NCBI GenBank assembly: GCA_029168955.1
Contig: JAPDOI010000038.1
Span: forward strand, 2,879,001-2,943,000
DNA: 64,000 bases
DNA from: Aplectana chamaeleonis
Lineage: Eukaryota; Nematoda; Chromadorea; Rhabditida; Cosmocercidae
Direction of reading: 5' to 3'
Below, piece by piece: positions 12,241-24,264 of the stretch. The notes beneath the pieces were generated by a model. The model did no database searches. It was not told the DNA's origin and saw nothing but the letters and a program-made list of their open reading frames with translations. The translations under genes were made by a program, and so were the position numbers. Within the stretch, counting starts at the first letter, position 1; every line of letters starts with the position of its first letter.

Positions 12241-12469
12241 TTAAACCTGAGCTGGTCGACCAGCAGACCCAATGTATCGCCCCCATTTTGAGGTACGAAA
12301 ATTTCATTTGTTTCTGAGCGAGCCGATACGCGTAGTTTTTCTGAGTACGCGTAGCTGACGGAATTCAGTGTATGTGCTGCGTAGACGCTGAGAAAAAATC
12401 TAAAACAAAACATATTTAGATACCTAACAGATAGCAGGGTTCGTACCTGCTATCATATTTCCATAGAGT

Positions 12470-12680
12470 GTTGTCTCGTCATCTAGACTCTGTTTCAGTT
12501 TAAGTGAACTCCTGTTTTCCATTATCACAGCGCGGAGCTGTGGCTTTTTCGACGGAACCTCCTTATCACTAGTTATTACTCCTCACTGAGCGTGATAGTA
12601 AGCTCTGCAGACGGGGATTGTCGATTTGATTATCACTCACTTCGCTCCGCTGCTGGTGATAGTCAAAATCGACAGGTCAC
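12470..12680. mobile_element. Hairpin MITE, family 2
   Basis: TCCATTATCACAGCGCGGAG followed by GTGGCTTTTTCGACGGAA matches 26240-26375 in the opposite orientation. GATTATCACTCACTTCGCTC and CGCTGCTGGTGATAGTC form a local hairpin. Related pieces occur at 5385 and 53540. Confidence 0.65.
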
Positions 12681-13105
12681 TACGGATGTACCAGAGCTTA
12701 CTATGCGCTGAAGTCTTGCATGAATGTCGTTTATGTGCCCTGTCATCACAGATGCACCGTCGGCAGACGGGGCCAACACCTTTCTTATGACAAACGCAAA
12801 GGACTTGTGAGCAAGACCATTCTGCATGTCTGCCCATGAATCCTCAATTACAAAATTCTTGAATGCGTCGACGATGTCTTCGGACTTTCGCTTTCTGTTT
12901 GTACTAAAGAGAAGTGGAAAGTTACGGGTGTGTAGGAGGATGAGATAAACCTTATCAGAAACACGATCCATTTGCGATCGGTGTCGGTAATGCAGTCGGT
13001 CAGCAGAGGAAAGGGGAGGTTGTTTCCCATTGAATAATTGAGCAACTCAAACTTCATGCGCTGTGCAAATTCTTGACCATACGCATGGCATATGTGGGAC
13101 CGCAA
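12663..13105 (-). pseudogene. Degenerate hAT-type transposase remnant
   Basis: The minus strand reads SADGASVMTGHINDIHARL (about 12730-12790), which resembles the DGAxVMxG...GV motif of the DUF4371/hAT transposase core. Upstream frames (FVIEDSWADMQNGLAHKSFA and 12848-13105) may continue it with frameshifts. No full-length frame remains. The assignment rests on one motif and could be wrong. Confidence 0.45.
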
Positions 13106-13329
13106 TGCGATTAAGCAGGCGTCGCATCAGACCTCATTGTCATCACAATAAAAGAGAATTGTTGAGTGAACGATAGAGCTTCCTTGGCAGCGATACCACA
13201 TACGAGGTAGGATCGAAAGCTTGGTATGAAGTCATCGTCCGTGCTAAGAAAATTTGCAGCCTTCTGTGGTAAAACATGAGATTGACACGGTTTTCTGCGC
13301 AAGCGCGAACACCTCCTCACCCCTCGTGA

Positions 13330-15240
13330 AAATAATCTAGAGATTTCAGAATTTTCGGCATTGCAAGTTCTATCGCGTCTATCTCTGCTAGGACCTACAG
13401 CATTGTTGCAAGCTTCAGCAATTGAGCTCTCATTGTGTGAATGTCCTCATACTGTTCCCACTTCCTTTTTTGCACCCTGTGCATAAGGTCTGCAATTATT
13501 TTCTGCATCAGGTCGAAGCTCTTCATCCGTATTCTGGGGCAGACCGTGACCAGAAATTTAGAGTCAGTAGCGAAACTAAAACTGTAGCTGAATCATCTAG
13601 AGCTTTGCTCTGTTTGATCACATAACACCCCAAACCTTTGGGTGCTGAAGCTCTCAGAGGAGGAAAAATATTCCGAAAAATAACACTCGAATGCCATTTC
13701 TTGATCAGAAACTTTAGGAAGATAGCACACAAAATCTCCGTCATCATTTAATACCTTAGCACTCGAAGATTCGAAACAAGTTCAAAATCGTGCAAGTCGA
13801 AAGGAAGAGTCTGGAAATGGCGGAATGTCAGTTTCAGAAAAAAAGTACCCATAACGAGGGTATCGATCGACTGGAAATGTTCCCAAAATCATTTCTAGAT
13901 AGGTGGAAAAATAACTTTTTCCAAAAACTGAACTTCACCTACCCCCTTCCGGACGGAAAAAATCGGCCCAAAAATCGAAAAGGGGTCGTCAACATACATG
14001 ACCTAGTGAAATAGTGGAAACTGTAGGAAGATGTGAGAAAATGTTAACGTCCGGAGATGAGCTCATAAAATCGATTTCGAGCCGAGTTATCACCGGTCAG
14101 ATGTGCGGTGGTCCCACGGTGGTCCGAAAGCCCCACCGGACCACCGTGGCCAAAAACGGAGGGCAAAGATTTTTCCAGCTTCTGAAGTGCTTTTTACGTT
14201 CCAATTTGCCTGGAGTTTTTCAGTATCGGCAGCGCATGGAGCGCTATTCATCCCCTTTGGAATGGTGAGGGTCCGAAAATTGAAAACAACCTCCAAAACG
14301 AAACGAGTCAGTAAAGTCTACCAACTTCTTCACCCTTCCTAGAGGGTCGTTTTTAAGCCGAAAAATGTCCCTCTCAGAGGGGGTCGTTGTTCAGGACGAC
14401 CCGGACCACCGCTGTGCCTGAGCCTGCTCAGGAGTGCTATCGTAGAGATGTAAGATTCAGTCTACTAGTCACAAAAACACTGAAGGTGGACCTCGTATGA
14501 CCTGAAGACCATTCAGATATGATAGATGGCTTGGATTGGCTTTCTTCGTTTGACGGATGGCTTCTTCTTAATAATCAATACCCGGGCATGCTGGTTACAC
14601 ATCTTAAGAGGCTCTAACGAGTTCTAGAAGTGCTCCAATACACTTTTTTCGATAAGAAAACATCTTTGCGTAGCACAATGTGCTATTTCTGAAGTGGGCC
14701 GCTAGCAGCCTGAGCTTCAATTCGATGGAGAACCATCAGAGATTTCTATTTTCAAAGAAGAACCATTTAATTTGATGATGAACTACTCGAGAATAAAATC
14801 CATCGTGAAAACTGCCTCCAACAACAAGAAGAGGCTGGATCATTTTTTTTCGATTTTTTTCTTTTTACAAGACGGAAACGAGTATCTTTTCAGCCTGGTC
14901 ATATTCTGCAGGAAAGATCCTAAGAAAAAACTTAGAAAAAAACTAGTTACTGAGGCATTCGATTATCATAAAACACACACAAATGTGACTTGAGAATCTG
15001 AATGCAATCATCAAACGGAACGAATGTGCGACGCCGAGATGGCGGTGCAACTACTCTTGCGTTTTTCGAAGGCAATTAATCTAATTGTTCAATTAAATCA
15101 ATCATCGGTAGATATTTGTTAGTGAGTGTCATGCGGTCAGGGTAAACAACTGATACAATTACAAGCTAACTAGATAATTGTGTTCTCGTCATACATTCAT
15201 GAATCGTCAACAGGGGTGTGCGGCAAAGGAATTTGAAATT
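13330..15240. other. No gene recognised
   Basis: A local GC-rich inverted word (GTGGTCCCACGGTGGTCCG near 14108, with CCACCGGACCACCGTGG) and short ORFs are all I see. None of the ORFs has splice support or family motifs. Confidence 0.35.
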
Positions 15241-15393
15241 TCGGCAAGCGGCTAAATGGGACAGCTAAATGAGCAATTCTGCAAATACTTTGTCCGGCTT
15301 TTAAAAATTGAACAATGTTAACAGCGGTCATTAAAGGCAGTGTTTAATAATATTTTCGATGACGAGATCATTAGCTGTAACGAAAGGTTGACG

Positions 15394-15575
15394 GTGCTAT
15401 CGCAGCGAGGGGGGGGGTGGCACTTGGCCACACCCATTTTTCTGCTAAGCAACTGCTCTACTAATTTTGGAATGGGAGGAAAACCCTGGGTTGGTTCTCA
15501 AATTGCGCAGTGGCGCGAAAAAATGGGCATGGTCAAGTGGGATGGCTAAGTGCCCCCTCCCCGCTGCGATAGCAC
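15394..15575. mobile_element. 182-bp MITE nested in the left arm of the 2.8-kb foldback
   Basis: GTGCTATCGCAGCGAG begins the element and CCGCTGCGATAGCAC ends it. Next inside are GGGTGGCACTTGGCCA and its partner GGCTAAGTGCCCCC. Removing it joins AACGAAAGGTTGAC to CTTTGGCAGAGCTGAG, which then matches the opposite arm near 17900. Confidence 0.85.
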
Positions 15576-16714
15576 GACTCTTTGGCAGAGCTGAGTTTGT
15601 TATGAAATGGTGCAGAGTTGAAAAAAACGAAAAGTCTTTGGAGGCAACGATTGAAACCGCCTTCAAAATTTTCACCTGAAATCAAAAATGTTCGAGGCCC
15701 ATTGCAAAAAAAAGTCGAAAACCTGCCCAAATCGAGCAATCAATAGCAATATACGGCCAAAAAACTTGAATGTGGTGTGCTCGCCCAACCCACTTCCTCG
15801 GTAGCTACAGGGAAAGTGGGTGGGGGCTGAAACAATACACCGCATCTCCATGTTTTTGGGGCGGTATAGAGTGATTTATTGTCTCAATTCTTTAGCCGAC
15901 ATTGTTGCTGTATTGGGCCTCGTGCCGGCCTGTTGGCTGAATACATAGAATGGAAAACGCCCAAGAGCATTCGGCTGGCTAAACGAGCCTCGCGCGGCAC
16001 TCCAGCGACGACGTGGGCGCACCGACTTTCTGTCGCGCGCGTCGCATGTATCAGTCGAATTGCCACTAGGGGCCTCTCATTCTGTGTATTCGATCAACAT
16101 GCCCCTTCGGAGCTTTTGATTTTCGGCTGAAACTCCAAGGCTGTCTTTATCGTGAACTTTGTCTTCAACTTGACCAGTCTCACCCCACTTTTGTAGCATC
16201 ACGAAGGAGACCATCTAGGCGTGATTTCAAGTGAGCGAAAATAACCCTGAGCCTACTACTTGCTACTAACTTTAAAAATTGCGAGTGACTCCGGTCATAA
16301 CCTAAACCGCGCGCTGCTAATCGCGGTGTGGACTGTCTTCCTCAGAAAATGTCGACCAATCAACGCGTATTCATCCATTTATTCGCACCTGATTGTGGTA
16401 CCGGAATCGGCCACAGTCTTTGGGTTGGAGCACACTCCCACCGCGCCAAGCTTGCTCACGCTTTGCTGCATGTGCCCAGATCGACTAGGCTGGGTCGCGC
16501 AATCAAACGGCCTCGTTGAACTTGATAGATGCTCCTGTACTATCACACACAAAACAGCGCTACTGTAATTCCCTGATCACCTGAGGATCTCAAGTAGCTG
16601 TTGATATATGGGATTTTCCCTTCCTGTGCTGCTAGTTGAACGCCAGATACATAGTAACTGGCAGATATTGCATGGTTCATCACACGATTAATCAAGTATT
16701 AAAGCACAGAACAG

Positions 16715-16800
16715 CTTTTGCCGTTCGCCGTTTGCCGGCCATTTTTGGGGTTTGCCGTTGCCGTTGCCGTTTGCCGAAATTTAAAATTCCTTTGCCGCTC
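16715..16800. repeat. TTGCCG-rich insert in the loop of the large foldback
   Basis: CGTTTGCCGGCCATTTTTGG is followed by several TTGCCG words. Almost the same words occur at 28230-28310 in the loop of a different palindrome. Confidence 0.7.
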
Positions 16801-18119
16801 ATCCCTGGCTATAATACATCAACATTTGTTTAGTCATGTGGTATTCCATGCAATATCTGCCAGTTACTATGTGCCTAGCGTTTCACTAGCCTTAACAGAA
16901 AGGAAAATCCCATATATCGAAGCTACTTGAAAGCCTCAGGTAATCACAAAACGCCAGTAGCGCCGTTATGTATGTGATCTGTATAGGAGTCCCTCACAAG
17001 TTCAAAAAGGCTTTAGCCTATCCCTCGCCGGAGATAAATCTGTTGATTCCCTTACCCCTATTCAAAGTTCCCGTACAAATCAGTGCTAGAGATACAAAGT
17101 TTGGGCGTCTTGTTTGAGCAGTGCAAAGTGTGATTGACCCGCAAAGGATTTACCTACTCTGGAAGGGGACTGCGGTCAGCGCGACCCAGCCTAGTCAATC
17201 CGGGTGCAGGCAGGTAACTCAAGATTTTTATTCCTCTCACTTCAAACTACGATTGAATGGTTTCCCTTGTGAGGCTACAAGAGTGGAGTGAGACTAGTCG
17301 AGCTGAATGCAGTGCTCACGATAAAAGCAGCTTTTAATGTTGCACCGGAAATCGAGAGTTCGGAGAGGCACGTTGATCGAACACACAGAAGGAAAGATAT
17401 CTAGTGAGAGTTTGACGGGCACGACGCGCGCGACGGAAAGCCGCTGCGCTCGCGTCTGGAGCGCCGCGTGCAGTCAGTCCGGCGAGAGCAGTCCGGCGTT
17501 TAGTCAGCCGTACTCTTAGACGCTTTGCTTTCTGTGTATTCGGCCTACGACCCGGCACGAGGCTCATTACAACAATGTCGGCTAAAAGCGAGCAAGAAAT
17601 CGCTCTACACGGTCCCAAACTTGAATTTGGTGTGCTCGCCCCACCCACTTCCCCTGTGGCTACCGAAGAAGCGGCTGGGCGGGGGGGGGGGGGTTTGCAC
17701 AACCATGTTTCGGGCCGTATATTGCTAGTGGTTGCTCGTTTTAAGACGGTTTTCAACATTGTTGTTGCAATGGACCTTGTATGTTTCGATTTCTGATGAA
17801 ACTTTAAATGCGGTTTCAATCGTTGCCTTTTAGGATTTTTCATTTTTTCTTCTTTACATAATTTCTTAGCAAACTCAGCTCTGTCATTGGTCAACCCTTC
17901 GTTTCAGCTCATGATATCGAAATCGGAACTATGATTGATCACCGCCCTGGTGACCGCTGTGAACATTGTTCAATTTCGAAAAAGCCGGACGAACTGCATG
18001 CAGAATTGAACAGCTTCCTGTCCTAATTCATACCATCAGCCCACAAAGCGGCAATAAGCGGACTGATCTAATCGACTTCTCAACGGCTTAACATGTCTGA
18101 AAAAGACTGCTTTTACGCT

Positions 18120-19110
18120 ACAACTTTGATACCACTTGCTCAGACAATGGGGTGGATCGACCGCGGGCGAAAAATCGCGTTTCGTACTGACCGCGTGCCA
18201 CTATCGTACTGACCGAGGGCAAAAAATGCATTTCGTGTCGAACGCGCGCATTTGCGTACTGACCGCGCAAACGAAATAGTGCACGCGGTCGATACGTTTG
18301 GGCTGCGTAAAATTCAACCGCTCGCGAAATTCCATAGAGACGTACTGACCGCGCGCTGTTCATCCTTGCGCGCCGTCAGTACGGATTATGACTTTCGCTG
18401 CGTTTGGTACGTGAGCATACGCAGTCAGTACGCAAGTGGTCGCGTTCGGTACGCAACCGCCCGCGTCTGTGTCAGCACGCAAAAACTGGTCGGTGAGTTC
18501 GTATTGTCAGTTAGCGCGGTCGGTACGCAATTGTTCGCGTTCAATACGCAATCGCCCGCATTCAATACGCTAGCAAACTGGTGGATGAGATCGGTTCTGA
18601 CGGTCTGCGCGGTCGGTACGCAAGCGGTCAGCGTTCAGTACGCAATCGCGCCCGCGTTCAGCACGCAAAAAACTGGTCTTTGAGGGTCGTATTGTCAGTT
18701 AGCGCGGTCGGTACGCAATTGTTCGCGTTCAATACGCAATCGCCCGCATTCAGTACGCAAGCAAATCTGGTGGATGATATCGGTTAGACAGTGCGCGGTC
18801 GGTGCGCAAGCGGTCAGCGTTCAGTACGCAATCGCCCGCGTTCAGCACGCAAAAAACTGGTCGGTGAGGTCGTATTGTCAGTTAGCGCGGTCGGTACGCA
18901 ATTCTTCGCGTTCAATACGCAATCGCCCGCATTCAGTACGCAAGCAAACTGGTGGATGATATCGGTTAGACAGTGCGCGGTCGGTATGCGCACCAGGGTT
19001 CGCGTTCAACACGCAATCGCCCGCATTCGAGTATACGCCAGCAGACTGGTGGGTGTGGTCGGTTTGTCAGTCTGCATCGGTCGGTACGCAAGTGTGTGTA
19101 CATACGCAAA
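18120..19110. repeat. GC-rich minisatellite with inverted halves and ~185-bp higher-order units
   Basis: In 18180-18355 the core reads CGTACTGACCGCG. From about 18365 to 19100 it reads in the other direction, GCGCGGTCGGTACGC. In the second half a longer unit starting AGCGCGGTCGGTACGCAATT recurs at 18513, 18702 and 18884, about 185 bp apart. ORFs at 18252-18683 and elsewhere here result from composition and from the repeat. Confidence 0.9.
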
Positions 19111-19129
19111 TGCACGTGCTTATTAAAGG

Positions 19130-20098
19130 CAGCAGACACACTCAAAAATGATATCGCTTTCATGACATAAATCGAGGGGTTCGGGGCTGGTAGTATGGGG
19201 AACCAACTAAAACTGTACGCAAATAGAGGAACAACGGTTGATTTGTTTATCGGGTGAAAGTTGACGAGTTGCTCAGCGCGCGGTTGAAACAGCGAATATT
19301 AGCAACAATACGGTCGAGTTTGAAAAGACGATATACTCTTCCAGCCTGTACTGGAAACATTCACCTCGTTGGAAGCATCAAAACCAGCAAAAGTCACCGT
19401 ATTAGAACGATCTGTCTGGAACGAGTTTGTTTTTGGGGCGTGGTTGCAGAAATTTTTCGATTTGCACTTAGTATTTAGTAGTTTTGACTCGTTTTTGATC
19501 GCTTTACAACGGCGTGACCATTCTATTAGGAGCCAGCATAAGACCCAAGTAACGTAGGTAAGGTCTGGCCGAAGGAGAATGTCCGCCCCAAGCGTTCGGC
19601 TTGGTGTTGAATGGTCGGAAGAGTCTTCGGGGCTGCAAACAGCTGACTGGAATATTACTCCTTTCTCGTCTCGTCTTCTTGTTAGTCAATTGACATGTTC
19701 AACAAATGCCCTCTCGATTCCCGTTCGACACGCATGCCGACCTGCCCGCGTGACGGCGTCTCATTCAGACAGACTTAACTCAACAACTTTTTCGGAGCGT
19801 GTCTGTTGTCTTCAGGTAACGAACTCTTCGAGCGCTTATGTACGCTTTTAGTCTATCAGTTCATTAGGAAGAAAAGTCTTCCCCTGGAAAGGTTTGACCT
19901 ATTTTTGTTTCCGGTAGAAAGTCAGGATGGGCTGGTCTCCCTGTGGACAGCTGGGTCTTCTAAAACTGAGAACTTGACAAGAACCACTGAAAGGGGCAAT
20001 TTCTTTGATTATAATAGTTGTCTAATTCAACAATCTTGATGCAATACATCTGGCTTCATCTATCCTGAGCCCAAAACTCGTTTTCTTCTTCTAAACAG
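19130..20098. other. No recognised feature
   Basis: ORFs of 60-90 codons overlap on both strands with no splice support or recognisable domain. Confidence 0.35.
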
Positions 20099-20101
20099 TT
20101 A

Positions 20102-20346
20102 CAGGCCATAAAACGGCCAATGTCTCACCGTTGACTGGTACCACGCGTTGCGCGACCGCACGCGTGGGAAATAGACGGCTTTGGCCGCCGCGCGACGAGT
20201 TTTGGCTGCCGCGCGGTGTTTCGGTCCATAGCGCGCGGCCGGTAAACCGTGTCGCGCGGCGGTCAAACTTCGTCTGCTTCGACGCACGCGGTCGCGCAGC
20301 GCGTGGTACGCAGTCGACGGTGAGACATTGGCCGTTTTATGGCCTG
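20102..20346. mobile_element. TA-flanked GC-rich palindromic MITE, 245 bp
   Basis: CAGGCCATAAAACGGCCAAT and the following GTCTCACCGT are the inverted copy of ACGGTGAGACATTGGCC and GTTTTATGGCCTG. A TA dinucleotide lies directly outside each end (20100-20101 and 20347-20348), as expected for Tc1/mariner-type target duplication. The interior is rich in CGCGCGGC. Confidence 0.9.
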
Positions 20347-20349
20347 TAG

Positions 20350-20980
20350 TGATCTTGAAAACTCGTTATTTTGGAGGATGGAGCGTCAGCATGGACGGGC
20401 GTAGTTATCCTAGTAATTGTAGCCGGTTTAAACTTGTTTTCGTGTGGTTTTGTCTCTGGGCTCTTGCTGACGCGTTCGCGTCGAGTTTAGCAGTGATATT
20501 ACGCTGCAGTCGTAATTGAGATAATGCAACAGAATCAGAATTATATGAGCATAAACTGAACCCAACGCCCATGCATTTTGAGCAAGTCAAAACGACTTCA
20601 ACGATGACGCATACATGAGTGCAAGAAGTTGGTCCCGCTCCTGCATCTCGCACGCTGCCCTGTTCTGTATTTATGCGTCCTTCTAAAACGGGAAGTTGGG
20701 CTATTTCTACCGTCGTCGATGTGTGGTTTATCTACTGTACTTATTCCACCACCCACAAACGTTGCTAAGCGATGATGAGAATAGCTCTAGCACCCCCTGT
20801 TTTGGAAGAGGACGCAAATACAGGGGCGGGCGGATATAGGGGCGGGGCCAACTTCCTACCTCATGTAGCGTCATCGTGGGTCGTTTTTTGAGGCTTCTAA
20901 AATGCGTGAACGCTGTGCTCTGTGCCATACCATTCTAATTCCGTAGTTATCTCTAATTACGTTTACGAGCGTGTATGCTG
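20350..20980. other. No recognised feature
   Basis: I see no exon-like structure or repeat partner in this stretch. Confidence 0.3.
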
Positions 20981-20983
20981 CCT

Positions 20984-21465
20984 TTAAAGGTATACAGGAC
21001 TCTCAGAAAAGTGGTTTCTAATGTTGAAGTTGGGAAGAGAGTTACCCGCTGACCACAGTGGTATCTTTTGAAATCGCCCACGGCCTTCTATGAAAAGCAG
21101 GAGTTATGGCTCCTTAAAGATGCCTATATTCTGAGGAGGAGAAATTGATGGACGAGTTGTTCCAGGTCTGTATTTCTTCATTCGCTATCGTTGGCGCGAG
21201 AGCGAGCCAGGACATGGAGACAGTCCGGCAGTGGACTGAAGAACGAAGACTTGTTGAAAACTCATCCATCCATCCAGCCGCTATCGAGTTCGGAAATCTG
21301 TTAAGGGGCGTGGCTCCGTGTTGGTGAGAGCGAAGGAGGTCGGGCCTGTGGATGGTTGCTTGTTTGGAGGAATTGAGATCCTTGGCAAATGTGTTAGATA
21401 GGAGGGCCCACACACACTCAAATAAAAATCTCAAAATGTATGACTAAGGGTGTACTGTGCCTTCA
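20984..21465. mobile_element. TTAA-type element, ~480 bp, AAAGG..CAGTA ends
   Basis: The left end TTAAAGGTATACAGGACTC resembles the complement of the right end GGGTGTACTGTGCCTTCA. The interior (GGACGAGTTGTTCCAG, GCGAGAGCGAGCCAGGAC) matches 23310-23740 in reverse orientation. The TTAA at the right end is mutated to TTCA. Confidence 0.7.
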
Positions 21466-21469
21466 GTGG

Positions 21470-22650
21470 AGGGTCAAACCTACCTGAACGTAAACGTGGG
21501 GCCCTCTGCATCCTTTCTGATCACGAGCAATGAGCCACGTTTCGGAATATCCTCCGGACACAATTCGCTTCTCATCTAATGTCAGCTAACTGGACTCTTT
21601 GATGAATCAACACCGCCTTCGAATAAAGTTCGCGCGAGAAAAACAGACAACAATGTGTCATTCCTTCTCTGTAGTTGCGTGGTATTATAAGGACCCTATC
21701 AGTTTTTGTAGAGCACGAAAGGCTTGTGTATACCGTCAAAACTGGAAATTCCTCCCCACTTCTTACAATCATAGCTTAAAATCTTGCCGTCGAATGGATC
21801 TCACCACGCACGGATCGAAACCCCATTCTTCAGTGAGTGCCGCCAGCCTTCGCCCGGCCCGCCGCCTGGTCCATGCGTCAGGACAAGATCGAAAATGGAA
21901 ACCATACTTCAAATATTCAGGCTCTACATTGCCGTAATGCACTCTTATAGAGCTGTACTTCAAATATAGGGTGTACTTCCAATTATCAGCCCCTGTTTTA
22001 GTGTGTTCTTCTAATAGAGCGCGCGTACTCTCTATTATTATTCGGCGCAATTTTTAAATTTCCAATGAACTGGTTGCATTTCCGGCGAAGATTGTTAGTA
22101 TATCACCATAACATTGTGTGTATACAAATGTCAGATCGCATTCTGAAAATCTCGAGCGAAATCGAATCGCTGCTTTCTCTAATCCCTTGAAATCATCCTC
22201 ACGCTTCTAGACCATTACAAACGAAAAAATTTTCGAAAAATTCTCCGAAAGTTTCATGAAAATTCCTGTTCCGTGTACAACTATAATATACAGTCTTGGC
22301 AGATGTGAAGCCAAAAAAGTTCACCTGACCGTTTGCAGTATCTATGCAAAAATACTCCAGGCAGTGACTCAAAGACTATTTCGGTTCATGTGTGAAAATT
22401 TGAATGCCATTGAGCTTCTCGAGCATCTAGTTCTTTTTAGCTAAGCAGTGGACAAACTCTCAATTTACAGCTGCGCATTTATCTAGGCAACGTTTTATTG
22501 ATATCCTGATTGTGCTAACAAGGTTGATAAACACGGATGAGTCTACCTTGGATCACAATCACGATCGATTCAGAAAATGCTTGGATCTCCACTGGCTAGA
22601 ATTCATATCTCTAACGAGTTTCTTTTGTCACCCGAAACCTCAATGACCTC
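21470..22650. other. No recognised feature
   Basis: Several ORFs occur, such as 21599-21937 plus, with an antisense partner of similar length. None shows motifs or exon borders I can support. Confidence 0.3.
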
Positions 22651-22689
22651 CCTTGATCACCTTGTTATCGAACACGCTAGTGGCCACCC

Positions 22690-23312
22690 CATCAACTTCT
22701 TTCTCCCCGTTTCACTTTAGCGTACCCCACGAACAGAACTCAAAAAATGACGGATTCATTCAAATCGCTTCGGGGTTTTTTTTCATTTCCCCATTCTTTC
22801 CTGCTGCTCTCTTTCTCTCTCTTCTCTCACTCTCTTCTCATTCTTCACAACTCCAGCAATTCTTTCTCTCTCCTCATTTTCATCATTTGATTCAATGTGA
22901 TACTTTTCTTCGTTTTATTTTAATTATTCATTTGTTCATTCAATTGTTTGTCTATTTGTTCATTTGTTTTATTTGCTTAATTTTTATTTGTTTATTTAAT
23001 CAAGTGTTTATTTATTTATTGGTTTGAAGTTGTTTATTTGCTTATTTATTCATTCATTTTGATTCACTTATTTTTTATTTAGTTTGTCTTTTGATTTTTT
23101 CATTCATTTATTTAGTTATTCAGTTATTTACTTTTTTTATTTTTTTGTTCTAAATTATATTTTTGTACTATGTATTTTGTTGTTTCCTTTATTTTTTAAA
23201 TTCTCCACATGTTTATTTTTTCTTTACTTTTATTATTTTTTATTTTATTTGATGATTTATTCAGTTATTTATTTACCTAATTATTTGTTTGTTTAAGTAG
23301 TTATTTATTTAA
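22690..23312 (+). repeat. T-rich low-complexity tract (TTTATTTG/TTTATTTA)
   Basis: From about 22900 the sequence is almost entirely variants of TTTATTTGTTTA and TTTATTTATT. The strongly hydrophobic ORFs at 22653-23027 and 23084-23296 come from this composition. Confidence 0.9.
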
Positions 23313-23800
23313 AGGTGCAGTACCCTCTCAGACATGAATTTTATGATTTTTTTTTATTGTGTAGAATAAGTCTCCCGTATAACACGTGCCAAGTGCGAGA
23401 TCCCGATTCTTCCAAATATGCTAGATACAAGCGATCACCACAGGCTAGACCCCATCGCTCACCACCACGGGCCACACCCCTACCAGATTTCTGAACTCGA
23501 CAGCGGCTAGATGGATGGATGACTTTTCAACAAGTCTTCGTTTTTCACTCGCGCCGGACTGTCTTTTTATGCTGGCTCGCTCTCGCGCAAAGATTGCGAA
23601 TGAAGAGAAATTCCGGCCTGAGACAACTCGTCCACCAATTTTCCACCTTCAAAATATGGGCATCTTTGAGGAGCCATGACTCCTGTTCATAGGGATAATT
23701 GGACGATTTCAGAGATACCACCGTGATCAGCGTGTGACTCTCTCCGAGATCAGCAAGTATTTTGCTGTCAAGACGATATATGGGCGACACTCCCGATCGT
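23309..23800 (-). mobile_element. TTAA-type element, diverged inverted copy of 20984-21465
   Basis: TTAAAGGTGCAGTACCCTCTCAG starts the element (positions 23309-23331). TCGTCCACCAATTTTCCACC and GGAGCCATGACTCCTG match the 21.1-kb copy in reverse complement. The far end is not clear. The ORF at 23545-23790 is inside it. Confidence 0.6.
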
Positions 23801-24264
23801 CGAGCGTACGCTGAATCTGGCTAGAACTGCAGTTCCAACTTGAAGGTTGAGGCGTGAATGGGAAAGTCTGACTCTTGTCCCAACGACTACAGTACGCGAT
23901 GCCATGTGTCCTAGCAAACTTATGGCGCGCCCACGTGCAAGAAAGTCAACCGCCGGCCGTGGGGAGAGTTTGGCAAGTAGGATTTTCTTCTTCTTTCACT
24001 TTCTGCCTTTTTTCTTGATCTCGTTATTCTATAGAAGTTTCTTGCTCTCTCTCGTGATCTCGATCGTCTTGCCCTTCTTAATTTTACTATTCTTCATCTT
24101 CTTGTTCTTCTTGGTGTGGTATTGCTTACGAATGGTTTACTATTGATATTTTAAATTTGATGTTTTGGAAGCTCGCAAAACTTATTGACAATAGACTTTA
24201 CCTAGACTCGAATGAAAATTTTCTTGACAAAAAGAGCAAGATTATCTTCTGTGGATAAAATATG
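23801..24264. other. No recognised feature; T/C-rich stretch
   Basis: The hydrophobic ORF at 23847-24146 is in a TTCTTCTT-rich tract and has no domain signature. Confidence 0.3.

Larger units (their letters stand above)
15250..18025. mobile_element. Very large foldback (~2.8 kb) centred near 16.77 kb
   Basis: The left arm (about 15250-16720) is the reverse complement of the right arm (about 16810-18025) over its whole length. In order, left landmarks and their complements are: GTCCGGCTTTTAAAAATTG (15292; 17980), AACGATTGAAACCGCC (15646; 17815), TAGCAATATACGG (15744; 17723), TTTAGCCGACATTGTTG (15892; 17570), GTCTCACCCCACTTTTGTAG (16176; 17280), GACTAGGCTGGGTCGC (16482; 17195) and ATAGTAACTGGCAGATATTG (16650; 16860). 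The left arm is interrupted by the element at 15394-15575. The loop at 16715-16800 is rich in TTGCCG. The ORFs at 17334-17894, 16260-16568 and 15879-16130 lie inside and are not genes. Confidence 0.85.

Noticed and set aside
17334..17894. 186-codon basic minus-strand ORF
   Set aside because: It lies entirely in the right arm of the 2.8-kb foldback. The equivalent frame is not kept in the left arm.
22653..23296. Hydrophobic ORFs resembling multi-pass membrane proteins
   Set aside because: They result from the TTTATTTG low-complexity tract, which encodes Phe, Leu, Ile and Tyr in any frame.
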